Shown here piece by piece: positions 15,915-25,523 of a stretch of 64,000 bases of DNA (the stretch's first letter is position 1; the number at the start of each line of letters is the position of its first letter). A program made the position numbers and the translations under genes. The notes under the pieces were generated by a model that searched no databases, was not told the DNA's origin, and saw nothing but the letters and a program-made list of their open reading frames with translations. The DNA comes from DATJHM01 sp035493895. Lineage in GTDB: Bacteria > Chloroflexota > Ktedonobacteria > Ktedonobacterales > Ktedonobacteraceae. The stretch spans positions 14,033 to 78,032 of the forward strand of contig DATJHM010000147.1 in the NCBI GenBank assembly GCA_035493895.1, read 5' to 3'.

Positions 15915-16676
15915 CTAGTGTTGCACCTGGGTCGCACTGGTCTGGCTTGTCTCGCTTGCGGATGCCTCCTCGGCGATCGACGGCTCGAACTTCTTAAAGC
16001 GTCGGCGCAATAACATGGCGAGCGCGGGCCAGCCATCCTTCCAGGGCGAAAGCTTCTTTTCCACACGCGGCGCGTAGTCGATGGGCACCTCAAAAATTTT
16101 ATATCCAGCTTGCAGAATGCATGAGGTGATTTCTGGCTCGATCTCGAAGCGTCTCCCTTCCATCGGTAACGCACGCGCTATGGATGCCGGGAGCATTTTG
16201 TAGCAGGTCTCCATGTCGTGGATACGGCTCCCATAGAGCAGATTCGTGACCAGCGTCAGAAAACGGTTACCCCAGCGCGTCAAAAATTTCTGCGCCTTGA
16301 GATCACGATAACCGTAGACTGCTATTTTTTTATGTCCAGCTGCATGGGCTTCTTCATATTTACGAACCAGACGAGGAAGATCCTGGGGATCGTATTCCAT
16401 ATCGGCGTCCTGGATCGTGACGATATCACCTGTGACCAGACCAAAGCCTGTGCGCAGACCTACCCCCTTGCCTCGATTCCGTTCGTGGCGAATGTAATGA
16501 TAGGTGCTGAATGGCTCTTTCTGGCGAAGCTCTTGCAAAATCTGCCAGGTGCGGTCGGTTGAAGCATCATCCACTACAATAACTTCTAGATCAAGTGGAA
16601 CCCTGGCGAGTAATGCAAGAACCGTTGCCACTGTTTTTTCTTCATTGTAGACAGGGACAATGACGGAAATACGCAT
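15915..16676 (-). CDS. Family 2 glycosyltransferase (DPM1/DPG-synthase-like)
   Basis: A 253-residue GT-A fold enzyme that transfers a sugar from a nucleotide donor, often to a polyprenyl phosphate at the membrane. ISVIVPVYNEEKTV opens the protein, then the nucleotide-binding VIVVDDASTDRT and the metal-binding TIQDADMEYDP. No membrane segments follow the catalytic domain. The start at 16676 puts the fold at residue 2; the longer frame from 16772 adds an unconserved extension. A flippase-like protein is encoded two genes upstream, so the pair may act on the same lipid-linked sugar (inference). Confidence 0.9.
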   Translation of the reverse strand: MRISVIVPVYNEEKTVATVLALLARVPLDLEVIVVDDASTDRTWQILQELRQKEPFSTYHYIRHERNRGKGVGLRTGFGLVTGDIVTIQDADMEYDPQDLPRLVRKYEEAHAAGHKKIAVYGYRDLKAQKFLTRWGNRFLTLVTNLLYGSRIHDMETCYKMLPASIARALPMEGRRFEIEPEITSCILQAGYKIFEVPIDYAPRVEKKLSPWKDGWPALAMLLRRRFKKFEPSIAEEASASETSQTSATQVQH

Positions 16677-16776
16677 AAAATAAGACCTCGCTTCTCTGAG
16701 AGAAAGATTTTGAACAAGATTTCTTGAATACACCATACTACACGAACGAGCGAATACGCGGTATGGCAACAATTAT

Positions 16777-18177
16777 CTATTCCCATACCTGTATAGTCCC
16801 ATCCGTCAGCGCGACGATGAGTTGCCTGCGCGCAAAATGCAATGCGCTGATCTGCCAGGGATGATAGAGCTTTTGCATGATCTGCCCCGTTGCAATTGAC
16901 CAGAGATCGATCACCCCTTCGTTGACCTCACTATCTTCACGGGCAATTGCCAGCCATTCCCCATCCGGCGAAATTGCCAGGCGCGAACTACTTCCCATTG
17001 TGCCGCTGCCAAATTCTGTGTAGGTCCCTGCCTGTGTGTCGCAAACCAGGATGTTGTTCCCTTTAGAAACAAACGCCAGGATGCGGGTGTCTGGCGTAAT
17101 TGCATAGGGCGGCGTACAATCGGCACAGCGCCCCAATAAGATGGATGTGGTGATTTGTGGCCGCAATCGCCCGCCCAGCCGGGCCCGGCTGCTTAAATTC
17201 CAGGTACGCACGATGACCATCTCCTGCGCTTCATCTCGCACATGCGCGCAGGAGAGCGTGACCAGCGTTCTCTGATCTTGCGATAGCGCACGCAGACGAA
17301 TTGCCCAGAATTGACGCTTTTCAATACTTTCTTCTGTACAGACCAGCGGCTCGTTGACGTTGTTCACTGTCTCCTGCGGCAAGGAGAGCGCGTGCGTTAC
17401 AATATCGCTCCCCCGTACTCCCAGTGCTCGCGGACCACGTGTATCCTCCCGTAAAAGCGGGAGCGCCATTCGTATCGTACGCTGACCGTCTGCTTGCACA
17501 TGCAGTGTGGCGTCAAGAGAATAATGGGCTGAGACTGCGCGCTCGGTCAGGCCATAGCTCCAGAGACGGGTACCGTGATAGGCGTCCCACACATGCAGGT
17601 GGAGACGTCCCCAACCAGCCAGGAGCGTGCCTGCCTCGGAGAAGCGCAATTCGCGCAACGATTCAATGGTAAACGACGGATCTGCGGCAAATTGTATCGG
17701 CTCGGCGATACTCTCTGTGTTCAGCCTCCAGATCTTCCCCACGCTATCTAATGAGCCTGCCGCAATCATGAGCCCCCCCACGGTCTGCACGCTGTTCAGC
17801 GTCGTGATCACTCCCAACGAACTCTGTAGAGAAGGACCGGCTCGCAAGGGACCCTTTGAGCTAAAGATGTTCAGGCCTGAGAATTCGATGTCTTCGTGGG
17901 GATCAAAGTCGTGTGGGCGAGGACGCATGCGGGCGCGGACTGCTCCACCACGCAGGTCGATGATGCCGCCGATAACCGTGTCATAACTCTGGCGTTTCTC
18001 GGGATCACTTAAAACTGCGTAGGCGCGATTGATGCGTTTCATCTGGGTCGCACCATCGGGACCCGCGAGATCAGGATGAAAGCGTCGCGCCAGTTGACGG
18101 TACGCTCGTTTCAGCGTATCTGTATCTGCGTCCATCGTTACGCCAAGCGTCGCGTAGTAGTTTTCGGGTGTATCCAT
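16777..18177 (-). CDS. J-domain protein with C-terminal WD40-like propeller
   Basis: A 466-residue protein. Residues 4-70 form a J-domain (NYYATLGVTMDADTDTLKRA, then RRFHPDLAG with the HPD triad needed to stimulate Hsp70 ATPase). From about 120 to the end there are WD40-like strands such as TVGGLMIAAGSLDSVGKIW, LAISPDGEWLAIA and IDLWSIATGQ. There is no zinc finger or DnaJ C-terminal domain, so this is a type III J-protein whose propeller probably selects clients. I begin at the ATG at 18177, directly before the J-domain; ribosome sites are weak, and an ATG at 18220 is also possible. Confidence 0.85.
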   Translation of the reverse strand: MDTPENYYATLGVTMDADTDTLKRAYRQLARRFHPDLAGPDGATQMKRINRAYAVLSDPEKRQSYDTVIGGIIDLRGGAVRARMRPRPHDFDPHEDIEFSGLNIFSSKGPLRAGPSLQSSLGVITTLNSVQTVGGLMIAAGSLDSVGKIWRLNTESIAEPIQFAADPSFTIESLRELRFSEAGTLLAGWGRLHLHVWDAYHGTRLWSYGLTERAVSAHYSLDATLHVQADGQRTIRMALPLLREDTRGPRALGVRGSDIVTHALSLPQETVNNVNEPLVCTEESIEKRQFWAIRLRALSQDQRTLVTLSCAHVRDEAQEMVIVRTWNLSSRARLGGRLRPQITTSILLGRCADCTPPYAITPDTRILAFVSKGNNILVCDTQAGTYTEFGSGTMGSSSRLAISPDGEWLAIAREDSEVNEGVIDLWSIATGQIMQKLYHPWQISALHFARRQLIVALTDGTIQVWE

Positions 18178-18308
18178 AAGGTCGAGCCATACCACATTCG
18201 TAAAAAGATAAGTGTGCATAGGTATTGTACGACACGCAAGCACGGCGCATGCAAGTGATAGGTCAGAACTACTAACATACTCTGTTATTCGTCGCGTCTC
18301 TGTGTTCT

Positions 18309-19760
18309 TTATTTCTTGCCTTCCTGCTTTTGCAAAATGCTGGAGAGCGTTATCCCGAGCGTCTGTAGCGAAATCAGGCCAATGGCTCCGATCAGGATGG
18401 CACATACTGGATGGACCAGGATCGCCATCGCATTTACTTTGACTTTATTGAAGCCCAGGAGCGTTGTAAAAACGATTGCTTTTGCTCCCTCGTTGGTGCC
18501 GAGACCCGCAGGCGGCGTTGGCAGTATGGCAAACAGGGTATAGACGGCATATCCGAACGTGGCAAGGCCAAAGTTCATACTCAATTGTACGGCCTGAAAG
18601 CCTTCCCAGGCGAAAATGCCTTCGCAGGTCACTGCTAATCCGGTCAGGAAGATCGCCGGGATGAATGAGGCAGGATTGCTTGCTCCGGCCAGCAACGAAT
18701 CTACAAAGCCCATTGCAAATCCTTCGATTTTTCCACCAAGCTTTTTAGGGAGTAATCTCAGGAAAAAGTTGATTAGCGCGATTGCTGCACTACGCTTCCA
18801 TGCGGCCAATCCCACCACCACTACGAGGCCGATGAGTATGCCCCCAACCAGGGCGAGTATCAGCCAGAGCGAGATATTGTCCATTGGCATGCCAGGAATA
18901 AATGGCATGATCGCGATAATAAAAAGGACTGGCATCAGGTCGAGCGCTTTGTCTATGGCGACGGTTGGCAAGGACTGGCTGATCGGTACATTTGCCACGC
19001 GCTTCAATATCACGCTCTTGGCAAGCTCTCCTCCTTGCACTGGCAGCAAGAAGTTGATAAATACGCCAATCCAGTAAATACGCACGACTTTAAAGACGCT
19101 GATTTTCTCCACGCGGTTCAAGAAAATTGTCCAGCGTATCCCGCGAAATGTGAAGGCGGCTACGAATGCCAGACCCGCAAGACAGATATGCAAGATGTCC
19201 GCCGGGGTTGTCAGGCTACTTTCAATGACGGCCGTTGTCGCTTTGAAGTCAATTAAACGGCTCATCAGATAGATAATGGCGACACCTACTGCCAGCCCGA
19301 TCGCTCCTCGCGCGGCTGGCGTGTTCAGAATCGCTTTCCATTTCGGCTGCGGTTTGGCACTGACGGCCGGGATTGATCCTGTAACGGCTTTTTTGATATC
19401 TATCGCTGGCATTTGGGATGATGCTGATATGGAGCGCATCACTCCACTTAACTGCATCAATTGCATGGTATTGATGTTGCTCAGATCGAAGTTATCATCT
19501 AACTGGCCATCTAATTCTCTATAATCTTCCGGTGAGAGCGTGAGGGCCGCTCTGCTTTTTCTGAGCGCTTCTGGATCGGAGAATAACGGCAATCGTTTCG
19601 TCGGTAGCTTTGCGATGTCTACTTCTGCCTGCCCGGCACTACCGAAGCTTCTCTCTCTGAATGTTGGTTCGTCAAATGATGGTGGATGGTGTTTGACTAG
19701 TCGTATCGGACGATTGGCTTGACGCGTGGGAAAATATGCTCCTGGCTTTTCTTGTTTCAT
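18309..19760 (-). CDS. Flippase-like integral membrane protein (LPG synthase TM / YbhN family)
   Basis: A 483-residue protein. The first 155 residues are cytosolic, charged and unconserved. The remainder has about eight membrane segments of the lysylphosphatidylglycerol-synthase transmembrane (UPF0104) family, with the typical strings FRGIRWTIFLNR, NFLLPVQGGELAKSVILKR and PTPPAGLGTNEGA. There is no aminoacyl-transferase domain, so it is not an LPG synthase itself. Family members are proposed lipid or glycolipid translocases. GAGGA lies four bases before the ATG. It heads the minus-strand group that includes the GT2 enzyme. Confidence 0.85.
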   Translation of the reverse strand: MKQEKPGAYFPTRQANRPIRLVKHHPPSFDEPTFRERSFGSAGQAEVDIAKLPTKRLPLFSDPEALRKSRAALTLSPEDYRELDGQLDDNFDLSNINTMQLMQLSGVMRSISASSQMPAIDIKKAVTGSIPAVSAKPQPKWKAILNTPAARGAIGLAVGVAIIYLMSRLIDFKATTAVIESSLTTPADILHICLAGLAFVAAFTFRGIRWTIFLNRVEKISVFKVVRIYWIGVFINFLLPVQGGELAKSVILKRVANVPISQSLPTVAIDKALDLMPVLFIIAIMPFIPGMPMDNISLWLILALVGGILIGLVVVVGLAAWKRSAAIALINFFLRLLPKKLGGKIEGFAMGFVDSLLAGASNPASFIPAIFLTGLAVTCEGIFAWEGFQAVQLSMNFGLATFGYAVYTLFAILPTPPAGLGTNEGAKAIVFTTLLGFNKVKVNAMAILVHPVCAILIGAIGLISLQTLGITLSSILQKQEGKK

Positions 19761-20367
19761 GTAGTCCTCGCAAAGTCTCGCTTCGTGAAAAATAACTTAT
19801 TTATAAATGTGTATTTACAATGTGTATCTATCAAGCTGAATAATCAAATGTACGCTGTTTGGTCTGCATGATTGAGCGAAATACAACTGCGATGATGAAA
19901 TAGCTAACACATACATATATGACCAAAGCACTATCAATCTTACATGTCTCGATTCGGCTAAAAATCCCCTGCCCGGCTAAATTTCTCTTGAATTCTTTGT
20001 GTGGCATAGAAAAAATCGTACTTTATGATATCCAGCGATATTCAGCAAAAACTGGCTGTTGGCATGGCTGCAATAAAAATGAACCAGCAATGGAGCAATT
20101 TTTATCCTTCCATTTGATCGAGAGGAATCTCTCGCCTGTATGGTACCACGATTGAAAACAAATCGTGTGTCACACACGGTAATAAGGGAAATAAGTACCA
20201 GCCTTAGATTATTATTTCTCTCTTTTCTCGAAATAAAATTATGTAACAGCGCTTTTTAGGCGCTTTTAGCCACTACCGCATATGTCTCGGGCCTGTAGCT
20301 CTCTCTCTCCGGAATGTCGTACAATAGCCAGGGTGATACTGTGTTATGACCGGAGAGGAGAATGCTG
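19761..20367. other. Divergent intergenic region, no gene seen
   Basis: This 607-base AT-rich gap separates divergent genes. A 15-base palindrome CGTGTGT-C-ACACACG lies at 20164-20178 and may be an operator. TACAAT near 20318 could be the -10 of the plus-strand gene, and a GCGCTTTT(T)AG unit is repeated head to tail near 20252. Short open frames here lack ribosome sites. Confidence 0.5.
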
Positions 20368-22530
20368 ATGAGTAATAGCGAGACGGTCCATGATGGTCAT
20401 GATAAAGGCCATTCTCAATATACAAATCGTTTGATTCACGAGACGAGCCCGTATTTGTTGCAGCACGCACATAACCCTGTGGATTGGTATCCCTGGGGCG
20501 AGGAGGCGCTGACGAAGGCAAAGCAGGAAGATAAGCCGATTCTGTTGAGTATTGGCTATTCCGCCTGCCACTGGTGCCATGTGATGGCGCACGAATCGTT
20601 CGAAAATGAGCAGATTGCGGCGCTGATGAATCAGGAGTACGTCTCTATTAAGGTAGATCGTGAGGAACGCCCCGATATAGACGGCATCTATATGCAGGCG
20701 GTTCAGGCTATTACTCATCAGGGCGGCTGGCCTATGACTATGTTTCTTCTGCCTGATGGCCGTCCCTTTTACGGCGGCACCTATTTCCCCCCAAGGGACA
20801 GGCAGTATGGCGCGCAGATGATGCCCGGCTTCCCCCGCGTTTTGCTCACGATGGCGAATGCGTACCGTGAACAACATGCGGAGATTGAGGAGCAGGCGGA
20901 GAGCCTGGCAAATTTCTTGCGCCAGGGAAGCAGCGCTCCTCTAAAAGCTCGTGCCGCACGTCAGGGAACAGCCGCTCCTGCGGTGGAGACGCTTGTGCAG
21001 GCCAGCCAGAGTATTATCTCGGAGTTCGACGAGCGGCATGGCGGATTTGGCCTCGCTCCCAAATTCCCCAATACGATGTCTCTGGAGTTCTTATTGCGCA
21101 TGCATCTGCATCAACAACGCGGCGAGATCTCTTCTGAGACCCATGATGCTACTAATACCGCACTGGAAGTCGTCGAGAGCTCGCTGCGTCATATGGCCGA
21201 GGGGGGTATCTACGATCAGCTCGGAGGGGGCTTTCATCGCTATTCGGTGGATGCTCACTGGCTGACTCCTCACTTTGAGAAGATGCTGTACGATAATGCT
21301 CTGCTCAGTCGGCTGTATCTTCATACATATGTGGTCACCGGGGAAGCGTTTTATCGCCGTATCGCTGAAGAGACGCTGGATTATGTGGTCCGTGAGATGC
21401 TCTCGCCCGAGGGCGGTTTCTATTCAACTCAGGATGCGGATAGCGAAGGCAAAGAGGGCAAATTCTTCGTCTGGACGCCGCGCGAGGTCGAGCAGATTTT
21501 GCCGCCTGAGATCTCTCGCACGTTTATGCGCTATTATGATGTCAGTTCCGTGGGCAACTTTGAGGGCAAGAATATTCTGCATGTCAGCCAACCGGAGCAG
21601 GAACTTGCCGATGTGGAGGATATCAGTCTGGACGTATTGCGCGCGCGCCTCAAGCAGGGCCGCGAGCTACTTTTCCAGGCCCGCGAGCAGCGTATCAAGC
21701 CGGGACGCGATGAGAAGATTCTCACTTCCTGGAATGGCCTGATGTTGCGCAGCTTTGCCGAGGCCGCCCGCTATCTCGATCGTCCTGATTATCTCCAGGT
21801 TGCGCAGCGCAATGCGACGTTTTTGCTGGCTACTATGCGTCAGAATGGTCGCCTTTTGCGTACCTATAAAGATGGTAGGGCGCATCTGAATGGCTATCTG
21901 GAAGATTACGCTTTTCTGGCTGACGGCCTGCTGGCATTGTATGAGGTGAGCTTTGATCCTCGCTGGTTCCGCGAGGCGCGTGAGCTGATGGATCAGGCGA
22001 TTGCGCTCTTTGCCGATGAGCAGCACGGCGGCTTTTTTGATACGGGTAAGGATCATGAGACGCTGGTCAGTCGCCCGAAAGATATTATGGATAATGCTAT
22101 TCCCGCTGGCAACAGTATTGCCGCCGAGGTTCTGTTGCGCCTGACTGCTCTGAGTGGAGAACAAAGCTATCGCCAGCGCGCTGAAGAGTATTTGCAGGGC
22201 TTGTCGACTGTGGTCCTGCAACATCCCCAGTTCTTTGCGCAGGTGATCAATGGCCTGGATTTCGTCTTATCGGCGAGCAAAGAAATTGCCTTGATTGGTG
22301 ACCCGGCTGAATCCGCAACTCAGGAACTTCTCAAGGTCGTCAATGCGCGTTATCTGCCTAATAGCGTCCTGGCCTGTGCTGCCCCTGAGAATACTGTGGC
22401 GATGGAGACGGTGGCGTTGCTGGCCGATCGCCCCCTGAAAGACAATCGTGCCAGTGCATATGTCTGCCAGAATTTTGCCTGTCAAACTCCCGTAAATACA
22501 GGCGCAGAGCTGGCGGCGCTCCTGGGATAA
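20368..22530 (+). CDS. Thioredoxin-fold DUF255 protein (YyaL/SPATA20 family)
   Basis: A 720-residue cytosolic protein. Residues about 10-160 are the DUF255 thioredoxin-like domain with the hallmark NRLIHETSPYLLQHAHNPV, the CHWCHVM motif and GGWPMTMFL. The rest is an alpha/alpha toroid like N-acylglucosamine epimerases (HFEKMLYDNA, SWNGLMLRSFA). The family is widespread, but its reaction has not been settled as far as I know. The start at 20368 has GGAGAGGAG seven bases ahead; an ATG two codons upstream is too close to that site. It converges on the stress-protein gene, leaving three bases between stops. Confidence 0.92.
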   Translation: MSNSETVHDGHDKGHSQYTNRLIHETSPYLLQHAHNPVDWYPWGEEALTKAKQEDKPILLSIGYSACHWCHVMAHESFENEQIAALMNQEYVSIKVDREERPDIDGIYMQAVQAITHQGGWPMTMFLLPDGRPFYGGTYFPPRDRQYGAQMMPGFPRVLLTMANAYREQHAEIEEQAESLANFLRQGSSAPLKARAARQGTAAPAVETLVQASQSIISEFDERHGGFGLAPKFPNTMSLEFLLRMHLHQQRGEISSETHDATNTALEVVESSLRHMAEGGIYDQLGGGFHRYSVDAHWLTPHFEKMLYDNALLSRLYLHTYVVTGEAFYRRIAEETLDYVVREMLSPEGGFYSTQDADSEGKEGKFFVWTPREVEQILPPEISRTFMRYYDVSSVGNFEGKNILHVSQPEQELADVEDISLDVLRARLKQGRELLFQAREQRIKPGRDEKILTSWNGLMLRSFAEAARYLDRPDYLQVAQRNATFLLATMRQNGRLLRTYKDGRAHLNGYLEDYAFLADGLLALYEVSFDPRWFREARELMDQAIALFADEQHGGFFDTGKDHETLVSRPKDIMDNAIPAGNSIAAEVLLRLTALSGEQSYRQRAEEYLQGLSTVVLQHPQFFAQVINGLDFVLSASKEIALIGDPAESATQELLKVVNARYLPNSVLACAAPENTVAMETVALLADRPLKDNRASAYVCQNFACQTPVNTGAELAALLG

Positions 22531-22533
22531 GCG

Positions 22534-23256
22534 CTAATCGTTGACGTAACGCACTTCATTGGCAATCTGGTGACGGAAGAGGGTGCCACTATAGGCCAGC
22601 TTCTCTAGCGCCTGTGTGGCGGCCCGGATTTCGAGTTCGCCCACGCTCTTATCGAACGGAGCGAATTGTTCCGCGACGTCACTGGGAACGAAGACCGCGA
22701 GTGATCCCTGGTGTTCGTTCAGGTAGCGCGTAATGGCGTTTTCGTACCAGCTGACCAGATCACTACTTTGTGGCCTGTCCCGAGGAGGAACGACAATGAC
22801 GACGGGACAGGGCGCAAGTTGTAGCACGCGCCGTGAAATACTGCCAATGAAAAAACGGCGCAGCTTTTGCCGCCATGACTCGCCACGACTCCCCAGCACG
22901 ATCATACTGACATTCTGATCCTGTGCCACTCTGGCAATTTCTTCGGCCACAATGCCCACACGCACACAGTTCTCAATATACTCTTTTGCAATACCATGCT
23001 GCTCAAGCAACCGGCGCGCTTTCAGTAAAACCTCTTCAGCCTGACTCTTTTGCCAGGAGGGCGCGGTAATAGGCAAAAGCTGACCGATGTAAATTCCAGG
23101 GTGCACGGTACTTGCCTGCGTGGCAGGAACTACTGTGAGCAGCAGAAGCGAATAACGAGGCGAGGCCTGAAGCGAAAGTTCGCAGGCCGTAAGAAGCGCA
23201 CGTTGTGTAGCAGGAGAGAGCTCCGCATCAACACCCAGCAAAATCTTTCTATACAT
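22534..23256 (-). CDS. Universal stress protein (UspA family)
   Basis: A 240-residue protein, longer than the usual 140-150. Residues 1-155 are a complete Usp domain: ILLGVDAELSPATQRAL at the start, then the ATP-binding loop GSRGESWRQKLRRFFIGSIS (G-x2-G-x9-GS) and PVVIVVPP. The last 85 residues form an uncharacterised helical tail, possibly a decayed second Usp domain. Such proteins bind ATP and are made under stress in the cytoplasm. Confidence 0.88.
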   Translation of the reverse strand: MYRKILLGVDAELSPATQRALLTACELSLQASPRYSLLLLTVVPATQASTVHPGIYIGQLLPITAPSWQKSQAEEVLLKARRLLEQHGIAKEYIENCVRVGIVAEEIARVAQDQNVSMIVLGSRGESWRQKLRRFFIGSISRRVLQLAPCPVVIVVPPRDRPQSSDLVSWYENAITRYLNEHQGSLAVFVPSDVAEQFAPFDKSVGELEIRAATQALEKLAYSGTLFRHQIANEVRYVND

Positions 23257-23763
23257 TGCCTAATAGCCTCACAGGGGCCAGTATACCAGATTTGGATCAG
23301 TGATACCCCTGCCTGATGGCAGCAAAGAATTTCCCAGAATGGGAGAGCGCTTTTTGTGAGGGATGCTCAATCCCCTAAGCGAACGAGAAAGGTGAACTAG
23401 CTAACGTTCTGCTGGTTAGGTAACACATTGCGTTCTAGCTCTGCTAAAGGTAATCTTACTTCTATAGAGAGTATACCTGTTTTGGTCTGAAGTGGCAAGA
23501 AATAGCACATTTGCCGTATCGCGCTTTGCGACTCAATCTATTGATACATATGGCTATTTTTACCAGGCGTATCCTCACCTGGCAAATTTGTGTTTCTTGT
23601 ACTAGAGAAGGGTATTTAGTGGAGGTATACGAATCAGCTTTGTAAAAGTTACAAAATGTATTGGAGCGAAACGAGACTATTACGTTTAGTAGGCTAGAGG
23701 GAAATTGTGGAACAGATCGTACCATACTCCGGCCCTGCTGAAGGGAAAAGTAGGTAAAAAGCG
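23257..23763. other. Divergent intergenic region, no gene seen
   Basis: This 507-base gap separates the Usp gene from the start of the CHAT cassette. I see no RNA, repeat or credible ORF. It presumably carries promoters for both directions. Confidence 0.5.
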
Positions 23764-24450
23764 ATGGATATTAAAATGGACAAGCCTCCTAAAGAGATGA
23801 GTTTGCGTGAGTTGAGCGAGTTGAGTTCTCTTGAACTTATTCGTTACCGCCGGAAAGAACCAAGCGATGATAAATATTGCCTGGAAATTTTCCGCAGAGC
23901 CGTGAGCGAAAGAAATCATGAGGCCTGGGCTGTCTTGTTGCGCCAGTTTAACGAAAATGTACGTTTATGGGTTAATCGCCATCCACATAAAGAATCAGCT
24001 TTACGCTATGCTGATGAGCAAAGCTATATCGATGATACCTTTGCCCGCTTCTGGCGCGCTGTCAGTGATCAGCAGCTGATCTTTTCTACTCTGGCTGCCG
24101 CACTGAACTATCTCCATCTCTGCCTGAATTGTGCTATTATGGATACATTGCGCGCCTATTCGAAGTCGCGCGAAGAGCCAATCCCGGACTATGGGCATCC
24201 TGATGAGCCCGCTTTCGAGGATACCTACCTGCAAAATGAACTCTGGGATGTGGTTCAGGGACTGTTATCCGGGGCGAAAGAGCGCCGCGTCGCCTATTTA
24301 CATTTTCATTGTAATCTCAAACCTCGTGAGATTATCCGCTATTGCCCTCAGGAGTTTAGTAGCGAGGATGAGATCTATCGCTTGAAACGCAATATCATGG
24401 AGCGGATATTGAGAAATGCCGATAAGATACGCTGGAAGCTTGGGAATTAG
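23764..24450 (+). CDS. Sigma-70-like regulatory protein of the CHAT cassette
   Basis: A 228-residue protein. The region VSERNHEAWAVLLRQFNENVRLWV followed by DDTFARFWRAV matches the region-2 layout of ECF sigma factors, with an aromatic-rich FARFWRAV helix where the core-binding and -10 elements lie. The C-terminus (about 165-228) is in the place of region 4 but is poorly matched. No membrane segment. It heads a five-gene plus-strand cassette, followed by a zinc-binding anti-sigma-like protein, as ECF/anti-sigma pairs are arranged. It may be a true sigma factor or a sigma-derived adaptor. Confidence 0.65.
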   Translation: MDIKMDKPPKEMSLRELSELSSLELIRYRRKEPSDDKYCLEIFRRAVSERNHEAWAVLLRQFNENVRLWVNRHPHKESALRYADEQSYIDDTFARFWRAVSDQQLIFSTLAAALNYLHLCLNCAIMDTLRAYSKSREEPIPDYGHPDEPAFEDTYLQNELWDVVQGLLSGAKERRVAYLHFHCNLKPREIIRYCPQEFSSEDEIYRLKRNIMERILRNADKIRWKLGN

Positions 24451-24676
24451 TATATGAAAAATTCCTTGAGCTTTTACAGCAATTGAAGAAATCAGACAAT
24501 TGAAAGCAATCAGAAGTAGCGATATATGCTCAATCCATCCCTCGTATGTAAGAAATCAACACCCTAAAAGTAGCCCGCATGCCGTTTATACAGCGATAAT
24601 AGTTTCAAGCTGTATAATTAATACTACAGCTGCGAGGTAACAATGGTGCAAAAAAAGAGACATGAGGGAAAGTATT

Positions 24677-25456
24677 ATGAATGAATGTTCACACCCAATG
24701 GCCCCCAATGAAGAGGAGCTCTGGAGGCATGTGCTCGATGACGATCCTTTGCCGTCGGAGAAAATAGTTCATGTGAGACAATGTTCCCTCTGTCAAACGC
24801 AAATTACTACATATACAACTGCTAACAATTTTCTGCTCAAAAAACTCTACCGGAGCGAGTGCCCGGACCCAACCAGATTAAATCTGTATTGTGCTGGCTA
24901 TCTGCCCATCGATGATGTTTTTTTGATTGATGCCCATGTACGCATATGTCCTCTCTGTGCCCACGAGCTCTCGGAAATACGGCAACTGCTGGCAAATTTC
25001 GATCCCTTTCCCGAGGCTCCTGTGATGCCTCGGGAAAGGGTTGCGCGCATCTTTGCGCTATTCGTTCCCTGGCAACCTCAACTGATCTTACGCGGAGACG
25101 ACTCCCCTCCCCCTTCTTCTCACTCCTGGCCCCGCCAGTATCGCGCGAATGACCTCAATATCTCTCTTCACCTGTCTCGCGCCAGCAATGGCGAGGTGCT
25201 CTTAATCGGTCTCCTGAGCTCCGCTGACCCCGGCGAGTTCCTTGAAGAACTCGAGGGCATTCTCGCAGAACTCTATATTATTCATGAGGATGAAAAGGGC
25301 GCTGCCTATGAGGTGAAGCAATTGTTGATGCATACTCAAGTCGATGATCTGGGCAATCTCGTTTTTAAAAATGTACCCCCCGGTACTTTTACGATGCATT
25401 TATATGTACCGATGGCAGAAGTGGTGATTGAGGGTCTGTCAATAGAAAATAATTGA
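24677..25456 (+). CDS. Double zinc-binding anti-sigma-like protein
   Basis: A 259-residue soluble protein. It has two H-x3-C-x2-C motifs of the ZAS/zf-HC2 type, HVRQCSLC and HVRICPLC, each after a short helical lead (residues about 10-55 and 68-110). The C-terminal part from about 150 is beta-rich and ends in a FKNVPPGTFTMHLYVP segment like carboxypeptidase-regulatory sandwich domains. No membrane anchor. The duplicated zinc motif next to a sigma-like gene points to control of that protein; the beta domain could sense a ligand or substrate of the following proteases. The start at 24677 has GAGGGA ahead. Confidence 0.7.
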   Translation: MNECSHPMAPNEEELWRHVLDDDPLPSEKIVHVRQCSLCQTQITTYTTANNFLLKKLYRSECPDPTRLNLYCAGYLPIDDVFLIDAHVRICPLCAHELSEIRQLLANFDPFPEAPVMPRERVARIFALFVPWQPQLILRGDDSPPPSSHSWPRQYRANDLNISLHLSRASNGEVLLIGLLSSADPGEFLEELEGILAELYIIHEDEKGAAYEVKQLLMHTQVDDLGNLVFKNVPPGTFTMHLYVPMAEVVIEGLSIENN

Positions 25457-25523
25457 TGTATACTTTCAATAGGTCGTATCCACACAAAAACGGTGTGGGA
25501 GGAGAACATTTGCTTATCAGGGA

